Shown: positions 8,166-16,531 of the stretch, piece after piece
Position numbering within the stretch: the first letter of the stretch is position 1
Layout: each line of letters begins with the position of its first letter
Origin: CAYUMU01 sp964445985
Lineage (GTDB): Bacteria > Planctomycetota > Planctomycetia > Pirellulales > S012-138
Length of the DNA: 55,859 nucleotides
NCBI GenBank assembly: GCA_964445985.1
Contig: CAYUMU010000039.1
Location: forward strand, 1 to 55,859
Reading direction: 5' to 3'
Program-made: the position numbers and the translations under genes
The notes under the pieces: generated by a model
What the model was told of the DNA's origin: nothing
What the model saw: only the letters and a program-made list of their open reading frames with translations
Database searches by the model: none

Positions 8166-9170
8166 TTACCCGTGGGTGCTCGGCACAACCAAAGTGCGGC
8201 CAATAATCTTACCCAGCAAGATCTCGGCCGCCTTTTGCGGCACGCCATTCAGAGAAACTTCTTCGGTGACGGTTTCCAACTCCGGCAACTTCCAGTCGGT
8301 GGCCAGGCGTTGCCAGAGTTGGCGACGAATATCGGCAGGGCAGGTGGCCGAGTCGATGCCGGTGAGCGTGACGCCTCGCAAGATAAAGGGGTAGATCGTC
8401 AGCGGTACGTGCACGCCGGCAACAAGTCCGCAGGCGGCCACGCATCCCCAGGGTTGCGTGGCCCTGAGGAGGTTGGCCAACGGTTTGCCGCCCACGGTAT
8501 CGATGGCGCCGGCCCAACGGGCAGAAAGCAGCGGACGCTCGGTATTGTCGGTGAGGACGTCGCGTTGATGGACTTGCGATGCCCCCCAGGCTTTGAGTCG
8601 CTGGATCGCTTCGGGCTTACCGCTGACGGCTTCCACGGTATAGCCAAGTTTGGCCAGCAGCATCACCGCCAAGGATCCGACGCCGCCGGTTGCCCCGGTT
8701 ACAAGCACCGGCCCTCGCTCGGGGGTAATATCGTGCCGTTGCAAAGCCCTCACGCTCATGGCGGCGGTAAAGCCCGCGGTGCCGAGGATCATGCTTTCGC
8801 GCAGGCTGAGATGCTCGGGGAGCGGCACGACCCATTCCGCCGGCACGCGCGCATAACCGGCGAATCCACCCCAACGGCCCGCCCCCAGGTCGTAGCTGGT
8901 GACCAAAACTTCTTGCCCTGGGGTGAACTGGGGATCGCTGCTGGCGACCACGGCGCCGGCGGCATCGATGCCGGGCACGTGCGGGAAGCGGCGCACCACG
9001 CCGGGGTGCCCTTCGGTGGCGAGGGCATCTTTATAATTGAGCGAAGAGTAAGCCACGCGAATCAACACGTCGCCCGGCGGCAGATCGTCCACGGTGCGGT
9101 GGGCGACTCCGCTGGTGACTTTCCCCGCGGCGTCTTTGACCACCAGGTAACAGGGGAATTGTTCGCTCAT
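8166..9170 (-). CDS. YhdH/AcuI-family NADPH:quinone-type oxidoreductase
   Basis: A 334-residue medium-chain dehydrogenase/reductase without the structural zinc loop. Features: YSSLNYKDALATEG (residues 41-54), HVPGIDAAG near 64-72, the nucleotide-binding TGATGGVGS at 158-166, and DTVGGKPLANLL further on. This pattern is that of the YhdH/YhfP group, whose characterised members (AcuI) reduce acryloyl-CoA to propionyl-CoA with NADPH. The exact substrate here is inferred. A TATAAT sequence on the minus strand (9231-9226) lies at a suitable distance for transcription but has no clear -35. Monocistronic in appearance. Confidence 0.88.
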   Translation of the reverse strand: MSEQFPCYLVVKDAAGKVTSGVAHRTVDDLPPGDVLIRVAYSSLNYKDALATEGHPGVVRRFPHVPGIDAAGAVVASSDPQFTPGQEVLVTSYDLGAGRWGGFAGYARVPAEWVVPLPEHLSLRESMILGTAGFTAAMSVRALQRHDITPERGPVLVTGATGGVGSLAVMLLAKLGYTVEAVSGKPEAIQRLKAWGASQVHQRDVLTDNTERPLLSARWAGAIDTVGGKPLANLLRATQPWGCVAACGLVAGVHVPLTIYPFILRGVTLTGIDSATCPADIRRQLWQRLATDWKLPELETVTEEVSLNGVPQKAAEILLGKIIGRTLVVPSTHG

Positions 9171-9240
9171 GATTTGCCGCCGGTAGAGGTCGAGGGAGGG
9201 GAGAGTTGCCGTCTGACCGACGATGATTATACGGCAAAGG

Positions 9241-10875
9241 CTATTTTGCCGGAGCCGGAATCAAAGCCTCGGGCTGTTCGAGCACCAGGTAGTGTCCGTG
9301 ATCGGCGGTGACAATCACCGCGGTTTGCTCCCAGGCGTTGTGGGCTTCGACCCAATCGGTGACGACGCGAAACGCCGCATCGCCAGCCAGCACGGCTCCC
9401 ACGCTGGTGTCGATATTGTTGTCGTGGTTGGCCCAATCGACGTCGCCGGCTTCCAGCATGAGCCAAAAGCCATCGGGATCGTGCTCCAGATAGCTGAGGG
9501 CCGCGGCCGTCATGTGAGCCAGCGTGGGGTTTTCTAGCAAGTCGGCGGGCGTATATTCCTCGGCCGGCGTCACCCCCGCCGGCGGAGCGAAGTCGCCATC
9601 GGCCGTGCGGAAGGGCAAATGGCCGTAGGGCGCGCCAAAGTAACCAAACAGTCTTCGCCGCTTGGCCACTGCTTCGAGTACCGCGGACTGAAGTGCCTGT
9701 TCGCCCGCAACGCCGGGCGTTCGAATCGCCACCTGGTATTTACCGCCGCGAGCAGCGTCAATCTGATGCAGGTCGTCGTCGGTCAAGTAGCGATTGCCTG
9801 GCACAAAGTTGCTGCCTTGGGCGGCATCCGTTGTTTTACTCGCGCCCCAGCCGGCGCCGATCAGCAGGTCGAGTCCAGGCAGCGGCTCCGCTTTATGAGC
9901 AACCGAGGGCAGCCCCAGCAGGTCGCGGGTGAGATCTTGATAGTCGTTTCGCGAAACATTGTGGGCGTACGCCGCCGCGGGCGTGGCGTGGCTGATTGGC
10001 ACGCTGGTGACCACGCCCACCGATTTGCCTTGTTGCTGCAATTGATGGGCAATGGTGGGAACCGGCCGGCCGTGGTTATCCACGTTGATGGCGTAGTTGT
10101 AGGTCTTGACGCCGGTGGTCATGGCCGTGGCCGAAGCCGCCGAATCCACATACGCATGGGCCGTGCGGCTCGATTGGCTAATGATATAGCCTGGGTCTTC
10201 GCCGCGTTCCCAAGGCGTGCTGCCGGCCAATTGCCAGTCGTAGCCGCCGCCCAGCACGCCGCCCGCGTTGAGCACCACCTGGCCATCGACGTCGACCTTG
10301 GTGCCGGTATTCGTGGGGGCGGTGACCATCAGGCCAAAGTCGGTTGCCACGCCGCGATAATCTTGAAAGTGCAGCCCCGTGCCGCGGCCATCGCGGTAAT
10401 TCACCTTGCCAGCCGCATACGTCGCCGCGGCCCAAGTGGTTTGCCAATCCATGCCATCGAAGACCATCAGGATGATGTACTTTTTGCCGGCCTCGTGGGC
10501 AGCCTTTTGCAAGTTGTAAATGTCGGTTTGGTCGAAGTACTCCGCCTGGGTATTGACCGTGTTCGCTGGTACGCCACCGTAGAGGGCTTTCAATCGCTCG
10601 GCCGAACGGTAGACGCTATTGGGTCCGCGAACCCGGTCGAGATTCAACCCAAAGGAGTACACGGGAATGAGCCGGTTGGAATGGGTCTTCCAGCCACGGT
10701 ATTCGTCGGGCTTGTATCCCCAGTGCCCCCACTTGGCCTGGCCCGAATCGATGGCCTGCTGTTGCATTTCGCGCAAGTGATCGCCGCCGCGGGCAGCCCT
10801 CTCAGAGAAGCCCGGCGCGGCCCAGGCAGCCAGTGTGAAAATCAGCAAACCAGCCAGGCGAGAATAAAAGGTCAT
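9241..10875 (-). CDS. alkaline phosphatase
   Basis: From the ATG at 10875 it is 544 residues with a signal peptide (MTFYSRLAGLLIFTLAAWAA). Metal-site and catalytic motifs of the PhoA superfamily are present: LMVFDGMDWQT with the metal-binding Asp, DSAASATAMTTGVKTYN with the nucleophilic Ser, DVDWANHDNNID, and TADHGHYLVLEQPE near the C-terminus. It hydrolyses phosphate monoesters outside the cytoplasm. The frame is open upstream through the heptamer-rich region at 10978-11058, but that part is clearly not protein-like, so the 631-residue version is rejected. No Pho box could be identified with confidence. Confidence 0.92.
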   Translation of the reverse strand: MTFYSRLAGLLIFTLAAWAAPGFSERAARGGDHLREMQQQAIDSGQAKWGHWGYKPDEYRGWKTHSNRLIPVYSFGLNLDRVRGPNSVYRSAERLKALYGGVPANTVNTQAEYFDQTDIYNLQKAAHEAGKKYIILMVFDGMDWQTTWAAATYAAGKVNYRDGRGTGLHFQDYRGVATDFGLMVTAPTNTGTKVDVDGQVVLNAGGVLGGGYDWQLAGSTPWERGEDPGYIISQSSRTAHAYVDSAASATAMTTGVKTYNYAINVDNHGRPVPTIAHQLQQQGKSVGVVTSVPISHATPAAAYAHNVSRNDYQDLTRDLLGLPSVAHKAEPLPGLDLLIGAGWGASKTTDAAQGSNFVPGNRYLTDDDLHQIDAARGGKYQVAIRTPGVAGEQALQSAVLEAVAKRRRLFGYFGAPYGHLPFRTADGDFAPPAGVTPAEEYTPADLLENPTLAHMTAAALSYLEHDPDGFWLMLEAGDVDWANHDNNIDTSVGAVLAGDAAFRVVTDWVEAHNAWEQTAVIVTADHGHYLVLEQPEALIPAPAK

Positions 10876-10936
10876 CGTGGGAGACTCGCGGGAAGGGTCG
10901 GAGGAGTGGGAATAATGTTGGCAGGGAGCCAGGGGT

Positions 10937-10966
10937 GATGATGTTTTATCATCAGCCACGGCTGAT
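10937..10966. repeat. double hairpin upstream of the phosphatase
   Basis: Two overlapping palindromes lie side by side: GATGAT/ATCATC (10937-10942 with 10948-10953) and ATCAGCC/GGCTGAT (10951-10957 with 10960-10966). They share ATC, so only one can form at a time. The position in the space between divergent genes suggests a regulatory or dispersed palindrome. Confidence 0.5.
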
Positions 10967-10977
10967 GGCGGGTCAAG

Positions 10978-11058
10978 GTGGGAGTTGGGGGTTGGGGGAT
11001 AGCGGCTGGATTGCTGGTGGTTGGTGCACGCCAGTCCCCAGTCCCCAGTCCCTCCTCC
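10978..11058. repeat. heptanucleotide array A (two inverted arms)
   Basis: The left arm has units such as TTGGGGG (10985-10991 and 10992-10998) and GCTGGTG, GTTGGTG (11013-11026). The right arm has CCAGTCC three times in exact tandem (11031-11051) followed by CTCCTCC. The arms are G-rich and C-rich respectively, so they can fold back. It lies between the divergent phosphatase and cystathionine genes. Compare the arrays at 22882 and 44225. Confidence 0.75.
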
Positions 11059-11164
11059 CCCCATTTGCCTTTTGGGGCCAAATTTCGTCTGATGCACGCT
11101 CCTGGCTGCTATTTTGCTGGCCCGGCGTTTACTCATTATCTTTGCTCAACCGTATCCAAGCACC

Positions 11165-12310
11165 ATGCAATTTCGTACGCGCGCCATTCATGTAGGACAG
11201 GAATGCGATCCGGCCACCGGGGCCGTGGTTCCGCCCATTCATTTGGCCAGCACCTATGTGCAGCCGGGCTCCGGCGATTGGGGAGAGTTCGACTACTCCC
11301 GCAGCGGCAATCCCACGCGGAAAGCCTTGGAACGCACGTTGGCCAATCTCGAAGGCGGCAGCGGAGCCCTGGCCTATTCGTCGGGCATGGCCGCCGTGCA
11401 TGGCGCGACCATGCTGCTTTCGGCCGGCGATCATATTCTGGCCGGGTCCGATATTTACGGCGGCACCTACCGCTTGCTGCACAAGATCCTCAACCGCTCG
11501 GGCATTGGCGTCTCGCTGGCTTGCAGCAGCGATTTGGACACGTTCGCCGCGGCGATTCGACCCGAAACCAAGTTGGTTTGGATCGAAAGCCCCGGCAACC
11601 CGCTGCTTTCGATTACCGATATCGCCGCCTGCGCCGAGTTGGCGCACGCCCACGGGGCGCTGTTGGCCGTGGATAACACGCTGGCTTCGCCGGTGCTGAC
11701 ACGTCCGCTGGAACTAGGCGCCGACATCGTGATGCACAGCGCCACCAAATACCTGGGAGGTCATAGCGATTTGCTCGGCGGCGCGCTCGTTGCCCGCGAG
11801 AAGGAATGGTTCGACCGGTTGTACTTCATTCAAAACGCCACCGGCGCGGTGCTCGGTCCGCTGGAATCTTTCTTGTGCTCGCGGGCCATCAAAACCTTGG
11901 AAATTCGAGTGCGGGCTCAAAGCGAAACGGCCGCGGCCCTGGCAAACTTCTTGACAGAGCATGCCACGGTGCAAAAGGTGTATTATCCCGGCTTGTCCTC
12001 GCACGATGGTCACGCGCTGGCCAGGCGGCAAATGCAGGGCGCCTTTGGCGCGATGGTCAGTTTTGAAGTGCAGGGCGATTTCCGCCGGGCAAAACAGGTG
12101 GTGGAATCGACGAAGCTATTTCAATTGGCCGTGAGTTTGGGCGCGGTAGAATCGCTGATCGAGCAGCCGGCGGCCATGTCGCACGCCAGCTACGATAAGC
12201 AGGACCGGCTGGCTCACGGAATTTCCGACAGCCTGATCCGGCTGAGCGTGGGCTTGGAAGCGTTCGAAGACTTACGCGACGACCTCAACGTGGCCCTGTC
12301 GGCCGGATAG
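11165..12310 (+). CDS. cystathionine gamma-synthase / gamma-lyase family, PLP enzyme
   Basis: From the ATG at 11165 (MQFRTRAIHVGQECDP) it is 381 residues. The fold-type I Cys/Met metabolism signature is clear: PIHLASTYVQ, YSRSGNPTRKALE, ALAYSSGMAAVH, DIYGGTYRL, the PLP-holding VDNTLASPVLTRPLELGADIV region, and SATKYLGGHSD with the Schiff-base lysine at about residue 195. Members carry out transsulfuration (cystathionine synthesis from an activated homoserine) or cystathionine cleavage; the sequence does not let me choose safely. The gene stands alone ahead of an STN-like protein gene 28 bp downstream, which begins after a good AGGAG site. Confidence 0.9.
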   Translation: MQFRTRAIHVGQECDPATGAVVPPIHLASTYVQPGSGDWGEFDYSRSGNPTRKALERTLANLEGGSGALAYSSGMAAVHGATMLLSAGDHILAGSDIYGGTYRLLHKILNRSGIGVSLACSSDLDTFAAAIRPETKLVWIESPGNPLLSITDIAACAELAHAHGALLAVDNTLASPVLTRPLELGADIVMHSATKYLGGHSDLLGGALVAREKEWFDRLYFIQNATGAVLGPLESFLCSRAIKTLEIRVRAQSETAAALANFLTEHATVQKVYYPGLSSHDGHALARRQMQGAFGAMVSFEVQGDFRRAKQVVESTKLFQLAVSLGAVESLIEQPAAMSHASYDKQDRLAHGISDSLIRLSVGLEAFEDLRDDLNVALSAG

Positions 12311-12338
12311 TCCTTTCTAATGTCTGAGGAGTGAAAAC

Positions 12339-13046
12339 ATGCGGGCGATGGCAGCTTGGGTACGGGCGTTGGCATTCGCTGGTGTGGTTGCCGCTTTGTG
12401 TACCGACGCGAATGCCCAAGAATCTGGGACGGAATCGGCGCCGCCGCGTCCGGAAGCAGTCGAAGCGTCGCCCTCGGGCGGTGGAAGCATTCCCCTTCAG
12501 GCATCCCCGCCCACCAGCAACCCCGATCAACTCACGTGGGCCAAATTGGTCCGGCCGATGCCGGCCGAGTTCTTGAATGTACCGCTGGTTGACGCGCTGG
12601 ATTATGTACGCGACTACGCCGACTTGCAGATCTATGTCGACACCAAGGAACTCGAGAACAGCGGGCTCACTCTCGATGCGGTGATCGACCTGAACTTGCA
12701 GCAGGCTTCGGGTGAAATGGTGCTCGACATCGTGCTGAAACGCGCGGGCTTGAGCTACTACTTGAACTCGGGGGTGGTGGTCATCACCACGCCCAGCGCC
12801 ATGAGCGCGGTGCGGCAGACGCGGGTCTATTCCGTGCACGATCTGATCGCGCCGCCCGAAGCCACGCGCACGCTCAGCGATTTGATCCAGCAGTCGCTGG
12901 GCAAGGGAACCTGGGAAGATCAGGGCGGGCCGGGCGCCATCCGAGGGTTTCGCGATACGCTGGTGGTCACGCAAAACCCCCAGGTGCAGCGGCAGATTGA
13001 AGATCTGTTGCAGCAACTGCGCGAGGCGACCTCGGCGCCCAAGTAG
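12339..13046 (+). CDS. secreted protein with one STN-like module
   Basis: A 235-residue protein with signal peptide (MRAMAAWVRALAFAGVVAALC, cut near TDANAQ), a Pro/Ser linker, and an STN-like module beginning at FLNVPLVDALDYVRDYADLQ and continuing through ASGEMVLDIVLKRAGLSYYL and SGVVVITTPSA. The C-terminal part (TLSDLIQQSLGKG, DTLVVTQNPQVQRQIEDLL) resembles the secretin N1-like fold seen in type II/III secretin proteins. It shares this architecture with the large protein at 3-2582. AGGAG lies 7 nt before the start. A good terminator follows, so it is probably cotranscribed only with the cystathionine gene, if at all. Function unknown. Confidence 0.75.
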   Translation: MRAMAAWVRALAFAGVVAALCTDANAQESGTESAPPRPEAVEASPSGGGSIPLQASPPTSNPDQLTWAKLVRPMPAEFLNVPLVDALDYVRDYADLQIYVDTKELENSGLTLDAVIDLNLQQASGEMVLDIVLKRAGLSYYLNSGVVVITTPSAMSAVRQTRVYSVHDLIAPPEATRTLSDLIQQSLGKGTWEDQGGPGAIRGFRDTLVVTQNPQVQRQIEDLLQQLREATSAPK

Positions 13047-13050
13047 AAAT

Positions 13051-13070
13051 TGCCGGTCGGCGGCATTTTT
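13051..13070 (+). terminator. intrinsic terminator after the STN-like gene
   Basis: TGCCG (13051-13055) and CGGCA (13061-13065) form a short hairpin followed by five Ts, starting 4 bases after the stop codon. Confidence 0.7.
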
Positions 13071-13230
13071 GCCTGCAAAAATTGTTTCGTTGGCCGCGCC
13101 TTCCGGCTAACTTGGGGCGCATGGTAGTTATCGGGTTGGCGGTAATAAATGCCGCCGACTCGGCGCGGTCGCTCGCCTTCGCTCCGCAATCGTACCTTCC
13201 CACCATCCTTCCCGTGAGAACCGTCCTGCC

Positions 13231-14754
13231 ATGCCTGCTTCACTTATCCGCTTGCCGCGCGCGAACTCCTTTTTGGTTGGTTCTACTTCGCTGGCGATCT
13301 TGCTCGTTGGGGCGATGAGCAGCGGAACGCCCAGTCAAGCGGACGAAACCGATCGTAAGCCGGCGGCCTTGCGTCCTTCGCAGCAGGTGGCCGTGGATGC
13401 GGTGGACCGCCGTGCCACGGAGCTGTGCGAGGTGAATCAGCAGATTTGGAAGCTGGCCGAAGTCGGCCTGCAAGAGCACAAGTCGGCTGCCATTTTGATG
13501 GGCAAGCTCAAGGAGGCCGGGTTCGAAGTCCGCTCGGGGCTGGCCGATATGCCCACCGCGTTTGTGGCCAGTTACGGGTCGGGCAAGCCCGTGATCGGCA
13601 TTTTGGCCGAGTACGACGCCCTGCCTGGGTTGTCGCAGGCGGTTAGTCCGGTTCGCGACCCCATAACCGAGGGTGAACCGGGCCACGCCTGCGGACACTC
13701 CGGCTTGGGAACAGGCGCGCTGGGGGCGGCTTTGGCGGTGAAAGAGGCCATGGAAAAGCACAACCTGCCCGGCACGATTCGCCTGTATGGCACGCCGGCC
13801 GAAGAGACGGTGATCGGCAAGATCTACATGGCCATCGACGGGCAGTTCAGCGACCTCGACGTTTGCCTGCATTGGCATCCCAGCACTAAAAACCAATCGT
13901 GGGCTGGCAGCTCCAAGGCCGTGGTTTCCGCCAAGTTCACTTTTCGCGGCACGGCGGCGCACGCTTCGGCGAGCCCCGAGAAGGGCCGCAGCGCGCTGGA
14001 CGCCGTGGAACTGATGAACGTGGCCGCGAACTACATGCGCGAGCACATCAAGGAAGACGCCCGCATTCATTACGTGGTGACCAACGGCGGCGGGGCTCCC
14101 AACGTGGTGCCCGAGACGGCCACGGTTTGGTACTTTGTGCGGGCCGACGACCACAAAGACGTGGAGCACAACTTCCGCTGGCTGCAAGACATTGCCCAAG
14201 GCGCTGCCCTGATGACGCGGACGAAAGTTTCGGTACAGGTGGACACCGACTGCCATGAGATCATTCCCAACCAGCCGCTGGCCCAGCTCATCTACGACAA
14301 CCTGGTGAAGGTGGGCGCGCCCACGTTTACCGAGGAAGAAAAGGTGTTTGCCCGGCGGTTGCAGGAACCGCTCACCGAGGCTTTTGGAACCACGTTTGAC
14401 AAGGCCATCGATGAAGAGGTGCATCGCATTCCCAGCCGGCCGGAGCCTTCCAGCGGCTCGACCGACGTGGGCGATGTGAGCTGGCAAGTGCCGACCGGCG
14501 GGCTGCGAACGGCCTGCTTCGCGGCCGGCAGCCCCGGGCATAGCTGGCAGAACGTGGCGGCCATCGGTTCCAGCATCGGCGAAAAGGGGACCATCTACGC
14601 GGCCAAATCGCTGGCAGTCACCGCGATCGACCTGCTGGAAAAGCCGGCCCTGGTCGAAGCGGCGGCGGCCGACTTCAAGAAGCAGATGGAAGGGCGGAAG
14701 TACTTCAGCTTTATTCCCGAAGGGCAGAAGGCGCCAGCGAAGATTCGGGATTAG
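13231..14754 (+). CDS. M20-family amidohydrolase, AbgB-like, exported
   Basis: 507 residues with an N-terminal hydrophobic segment (SFLVGSTSLAILLVGAMSSG) that looks like a signal sequence. M20 peptidase motifs follow: GILAEYDALPG, GHACGHSGLG with metal-binding His, GTPAEETVIGK with the catalytic Glu pair, and LHWHPSTKN. The dimerisation domain includes FRGTAAHASASPEKGRSALD. The pattern is that of AbgB, which hydrolyses aminobenzoyl-glutamate; related planctomycete proteins are annotated only as amidohydrolases, and an exported one probably acts on other acylated amino acids or peptides. No operon partner. Confidence 0.85.
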   Translation: MPASLIRLPRANSFLVGSTSLAILLVGAMSSGTPSQADETDRKPAALRPSQQVAVDAVDRRATELCEVNQQIWKLAEVGLQEHKSAAILMGKLKEAGFEVRSGLADMPTAFVASYGSGKPVIGILAEYDALPGLSQAVSPVRDPITEGEPGHACGHSGLGTGALGAALAVKEAMEKHNLPGTIRLYGTPAEETVIGKIYMAIDGQFSDLDVCLHWHPSTKNQSWAGSSKAVVSAKFTFRGTAAHASASPEKGRSALDAVELMNVAANYMREHIKEDARIHYVVTNGGGAPNVVPETATVWYFVRADDHKDVEHNFRWLQDIAQGAALMTRTKVSVQVDTDCHEIIPNQPLAQLIYDNLVKVGAPTFTEEEKVFARRLQEPLTEAFGTTFDKAIDEEVHRIPSRPEPSSGSTDVGDVSWQVPTGGLRTACFAAGSPGHSWQNVAAIGSSIGEKGTIYAAKSLAVTAIDLLEKPALVEAAAADFKKQMEGRKYFSFIPEGQKAPAKIRD

Positions 14755-14785
14755 CTAGTAACGTCCACTCACAAGGGATGGATCG

Positions 14786-15031
14786 ATGATCGACCTGCCG
14801 CGATTGACGCGAGAAGCACTTGCGCTCCCGTTCGAAGCACGCTTGGAGTTAGCGCATGCTCTGTGGGCAAGCATTCATTCGGAGCATGCGGACGATTCCC
14901 AGGACGACCTCGCAGCCATTCTCGAAATTGCAGCGGAGCGGGAGGCGGAAATAGAACGTGGCGATGTCGTCGCAATCCCCCGCTCCGAAGCGATGGCTCA
15001 GGTGAGAGCGGCGTTGCAGGCAAGCCGATGA
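14786..15031 (+). CDS. PF09720-type addiction module (antitoxin-like) protein without a toxin
   Basis: 81 residues, with the conserved pattern of the PF09720 putative addiction-module family: ALALPFEARLELAHALWASI, then an acidic helix, AEREAEIERGDVVAIPRSEAMAQVRAAL. In most loci the stop codon overlaps the start of a RelE/ParE-like toxin as ATGA. Here the ATGA overlap exists (ATG at 15028), but the frame that follows encodes only 43 residues with no toxin resemblance and runs into a cluster of hairpin repeats. The toxin appears to have been lost. Antitoxin function is inferred from family only. Confidence 0.75.
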   Translation: MIDLPRLTREALALPFEARLELAHALWASIHSEHADDSQDDLAAILEIAAEREAEIERGDVVAIPRSEAMAQVRAALQASR

Positions 15032-15446
15032 GCCTGTCGTTGACACCGAGCATGCATCCGGCCAAGGGGCCGCCGAATAATAACGTCCCGCTTTCGCGAT
15101 CGATTGGGGAAGCAATGGTTCGTTGCAAGTTTCAACCCCGAAGGGGTAACAACTCGTAGCTGGCGGTTGAGCGTTAGCGACACCGCCGGATATCAAACAC
15201 CGAATCCCCATTGACCCCGCGAGGGGTCACAGCGGTTGGCGGCTGGTTCCACCCGGCTATCATCCTTTTCTAGGATGAACACAGCAATTTCGACCCGCAA
15301 ACCAGGGTTGTCGCTGCGCTCAAGCCCTGGCTACCCGCTGGCATCCCTCCGGGATGAAATCATAGATTTTCAATCCGCTCCAATCCGTCACCACCAACAC
15401 CTCCCCCTCTGTGTCAACTTGGCATCGCCGCTTATAATGCGGCGCC
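15032..15446. repeat. cluster of six palindromic hairpins, no gene
   Basis: Within about 220 bp there are six separate short palindromes: ACCCC/GGGGT (15135-15147), GGCGGT/ACCGCC (15162-15187), GACCCC/GGGGTC (15213-15228), TCATCCT/AGGATGA (15260-15278), CCAGGG/CCCTGG (15302-15330) and CATCCC/GGGATG (15342-15356). Motifs such as TGAGCGTTAGCGA and TTGTCGCTGCGCTCAA between arms look like parts of a degenerate dispersed element. The 43-codon frame at its 5' end is where a toxin gene would be expected. Confidence 0.65.
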
Positions 15447-16469
15447 ATGCCAATCATCGAACTAAAACAACTGGCCAAGTCGTACCGCGTTTACCAAAAG
15501 CGGGAAGGGCTGCTGGCCTCGCTCTCCGGCTTGTTTCGTCGCGAGTATCGCGAAGTGAGAGCCGTTCGCGGGATCGACTTGACCGTCGAGCAGGGCGAAT
15601 TCGTGGCGTTTCTCGGGCCCAACGGGGCCGGCAAAACCACCACGCTCAAGCTGCTCTCGGGCGTGATTACCCCCACCACCGGCGAAGCCACCGTGATGGG
15701 CTTCGTGCCCTGGAAACGCGACAACGCCTACCGCCGCCGCTTTGCCCTGGTGATGGGGCAAAAAAATCAGCTCTGGTGGGATCTCCCCTCGCAAGAGTCG
15801 TTCCGCCTGCATCAGCAGATTTACCGCATCGAGCCGGCGGCTTTCAACCACACCCGCGACGAACTGGTGGACCTGCTCAACGTGCGGAGGCTGCTGGGCC
15901 AGCCAGTGCGCGAGTTGTCGCTGGGCGAGCGGATGAAGATGGAGCTGATCGCCGCCCTGCTGCACGACCCCGACGTGCTCTTTCTGGACGAGCCCACCAT
16001 TGGGCTCGACGTGGTCGCTCAGCACAACATCCAGCAATTTCTCCGCCACTATCAAGAAGAACGGCAGATCACGATCCTGCTCACCAGCCACTACATGAAA
16101 GACGTGGCCGCCCTGTGCCAGCGGGTGGTGATTATCAACCATGGCCGGATCACCTACGATGGCTCCCTGTCGGGCATCATTGACCGCTTTTCCAGCCATA
16201 AGGTGATTACGTTGCAGTTCGCTGGTGATGACATGCCGAGCGATCTGGCCCGATTTGGCGAAGTGCTGGAATTCAATCCCCCCAGGGCTCGTGTTCGGGT
16301 GGAGCGCAGGGCGATGACGGGCGTGCTGCAGCATGTGCTCGAGCAATACGCCGTGGAAGACGTGAGCGTGGAAGACGCGCCGCTGGAAGAAGTCATTGCC
16401 GAGTTGTTCAATCAGGCCGACCAGGATGCGGCCGCGGAAGACGAACTGCCGGCCGCCACGCGGCCTTGA
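15447..16469 (+). CDS. ABC-2 type transporter ATP-binding protein, permease not adjacent
   Basis: 340 residues with Walker A GPNGAGKT (57-64), a Q-loop (VMGQKNQLWWDLP), the ABC signature LSLGERMKMEL starting at 157, Walker B VLFLDEPTIGLD (177-188) and the switch His (LTSHYMKD). The C-terminal ~100 residues form an extra domain typical of ATPases that drive ABC-2 permeases. Its usual partners (two ABC-2/DUF990-like membrane proteins) normally follow directly, but the next gene is a release-factor-like protein. The substrate cannot be inferred. The C-terminus overlaps a possible terminator. Confidence 0.9.
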   Translation: MPIIELKQLAKSYRVYQKREGLLASLSGLFRREYREVRAVRGIDLTVEQGEFVAFLGPNGAGKTTTLKLLSGVITPTTGEATVMGFVPWKRDNAYRRRFALVMGQKNQLWWDLPSQESFRLHQQIYRIEPAAFNHTRDELVDLLNVRRLLGQPVRELSLGERMKMELIAALLHDPDVLFLDEPTIGLDVVAQHNIQQFLRHYQEERQITILLTSHYMKDVAALCQRVVIINHGRITYDGSLSGIIDRFSSHKVITLQFAGDDMPSDLARFGEVLEFNPPRARVRVERRAMTGVLQHVLEQYAVEDVSVEDAPLEEVIAELFNQADQDAAAEDELPAATRP

Positions 16470-16482
16470 GTTTTCTTTCTTA
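16451..16482 (+). terminator. possible terminator at the end of the ABC ATPase gene
   Basis: GGCCGC (16451-16456) and GCGGCC (16460-16465) form a tight hairpin straddling the last codons, followed by a T-rich stretch (TTTTCTTTCTT). Confidence 0.4.
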
Positions 16483-16531
16483 TCGTTCGAGTGGGCCGCA
16501 GCCCGATCATCCTTGTGGAGTCTGATTACCG

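Noticed and set aside
10876..11136. Extended N-terminus of alkaline phosphatase
   Set aside because: The extra residues come from the heptamer array and flanks; a signal peptide begins at the ATG at 10875.
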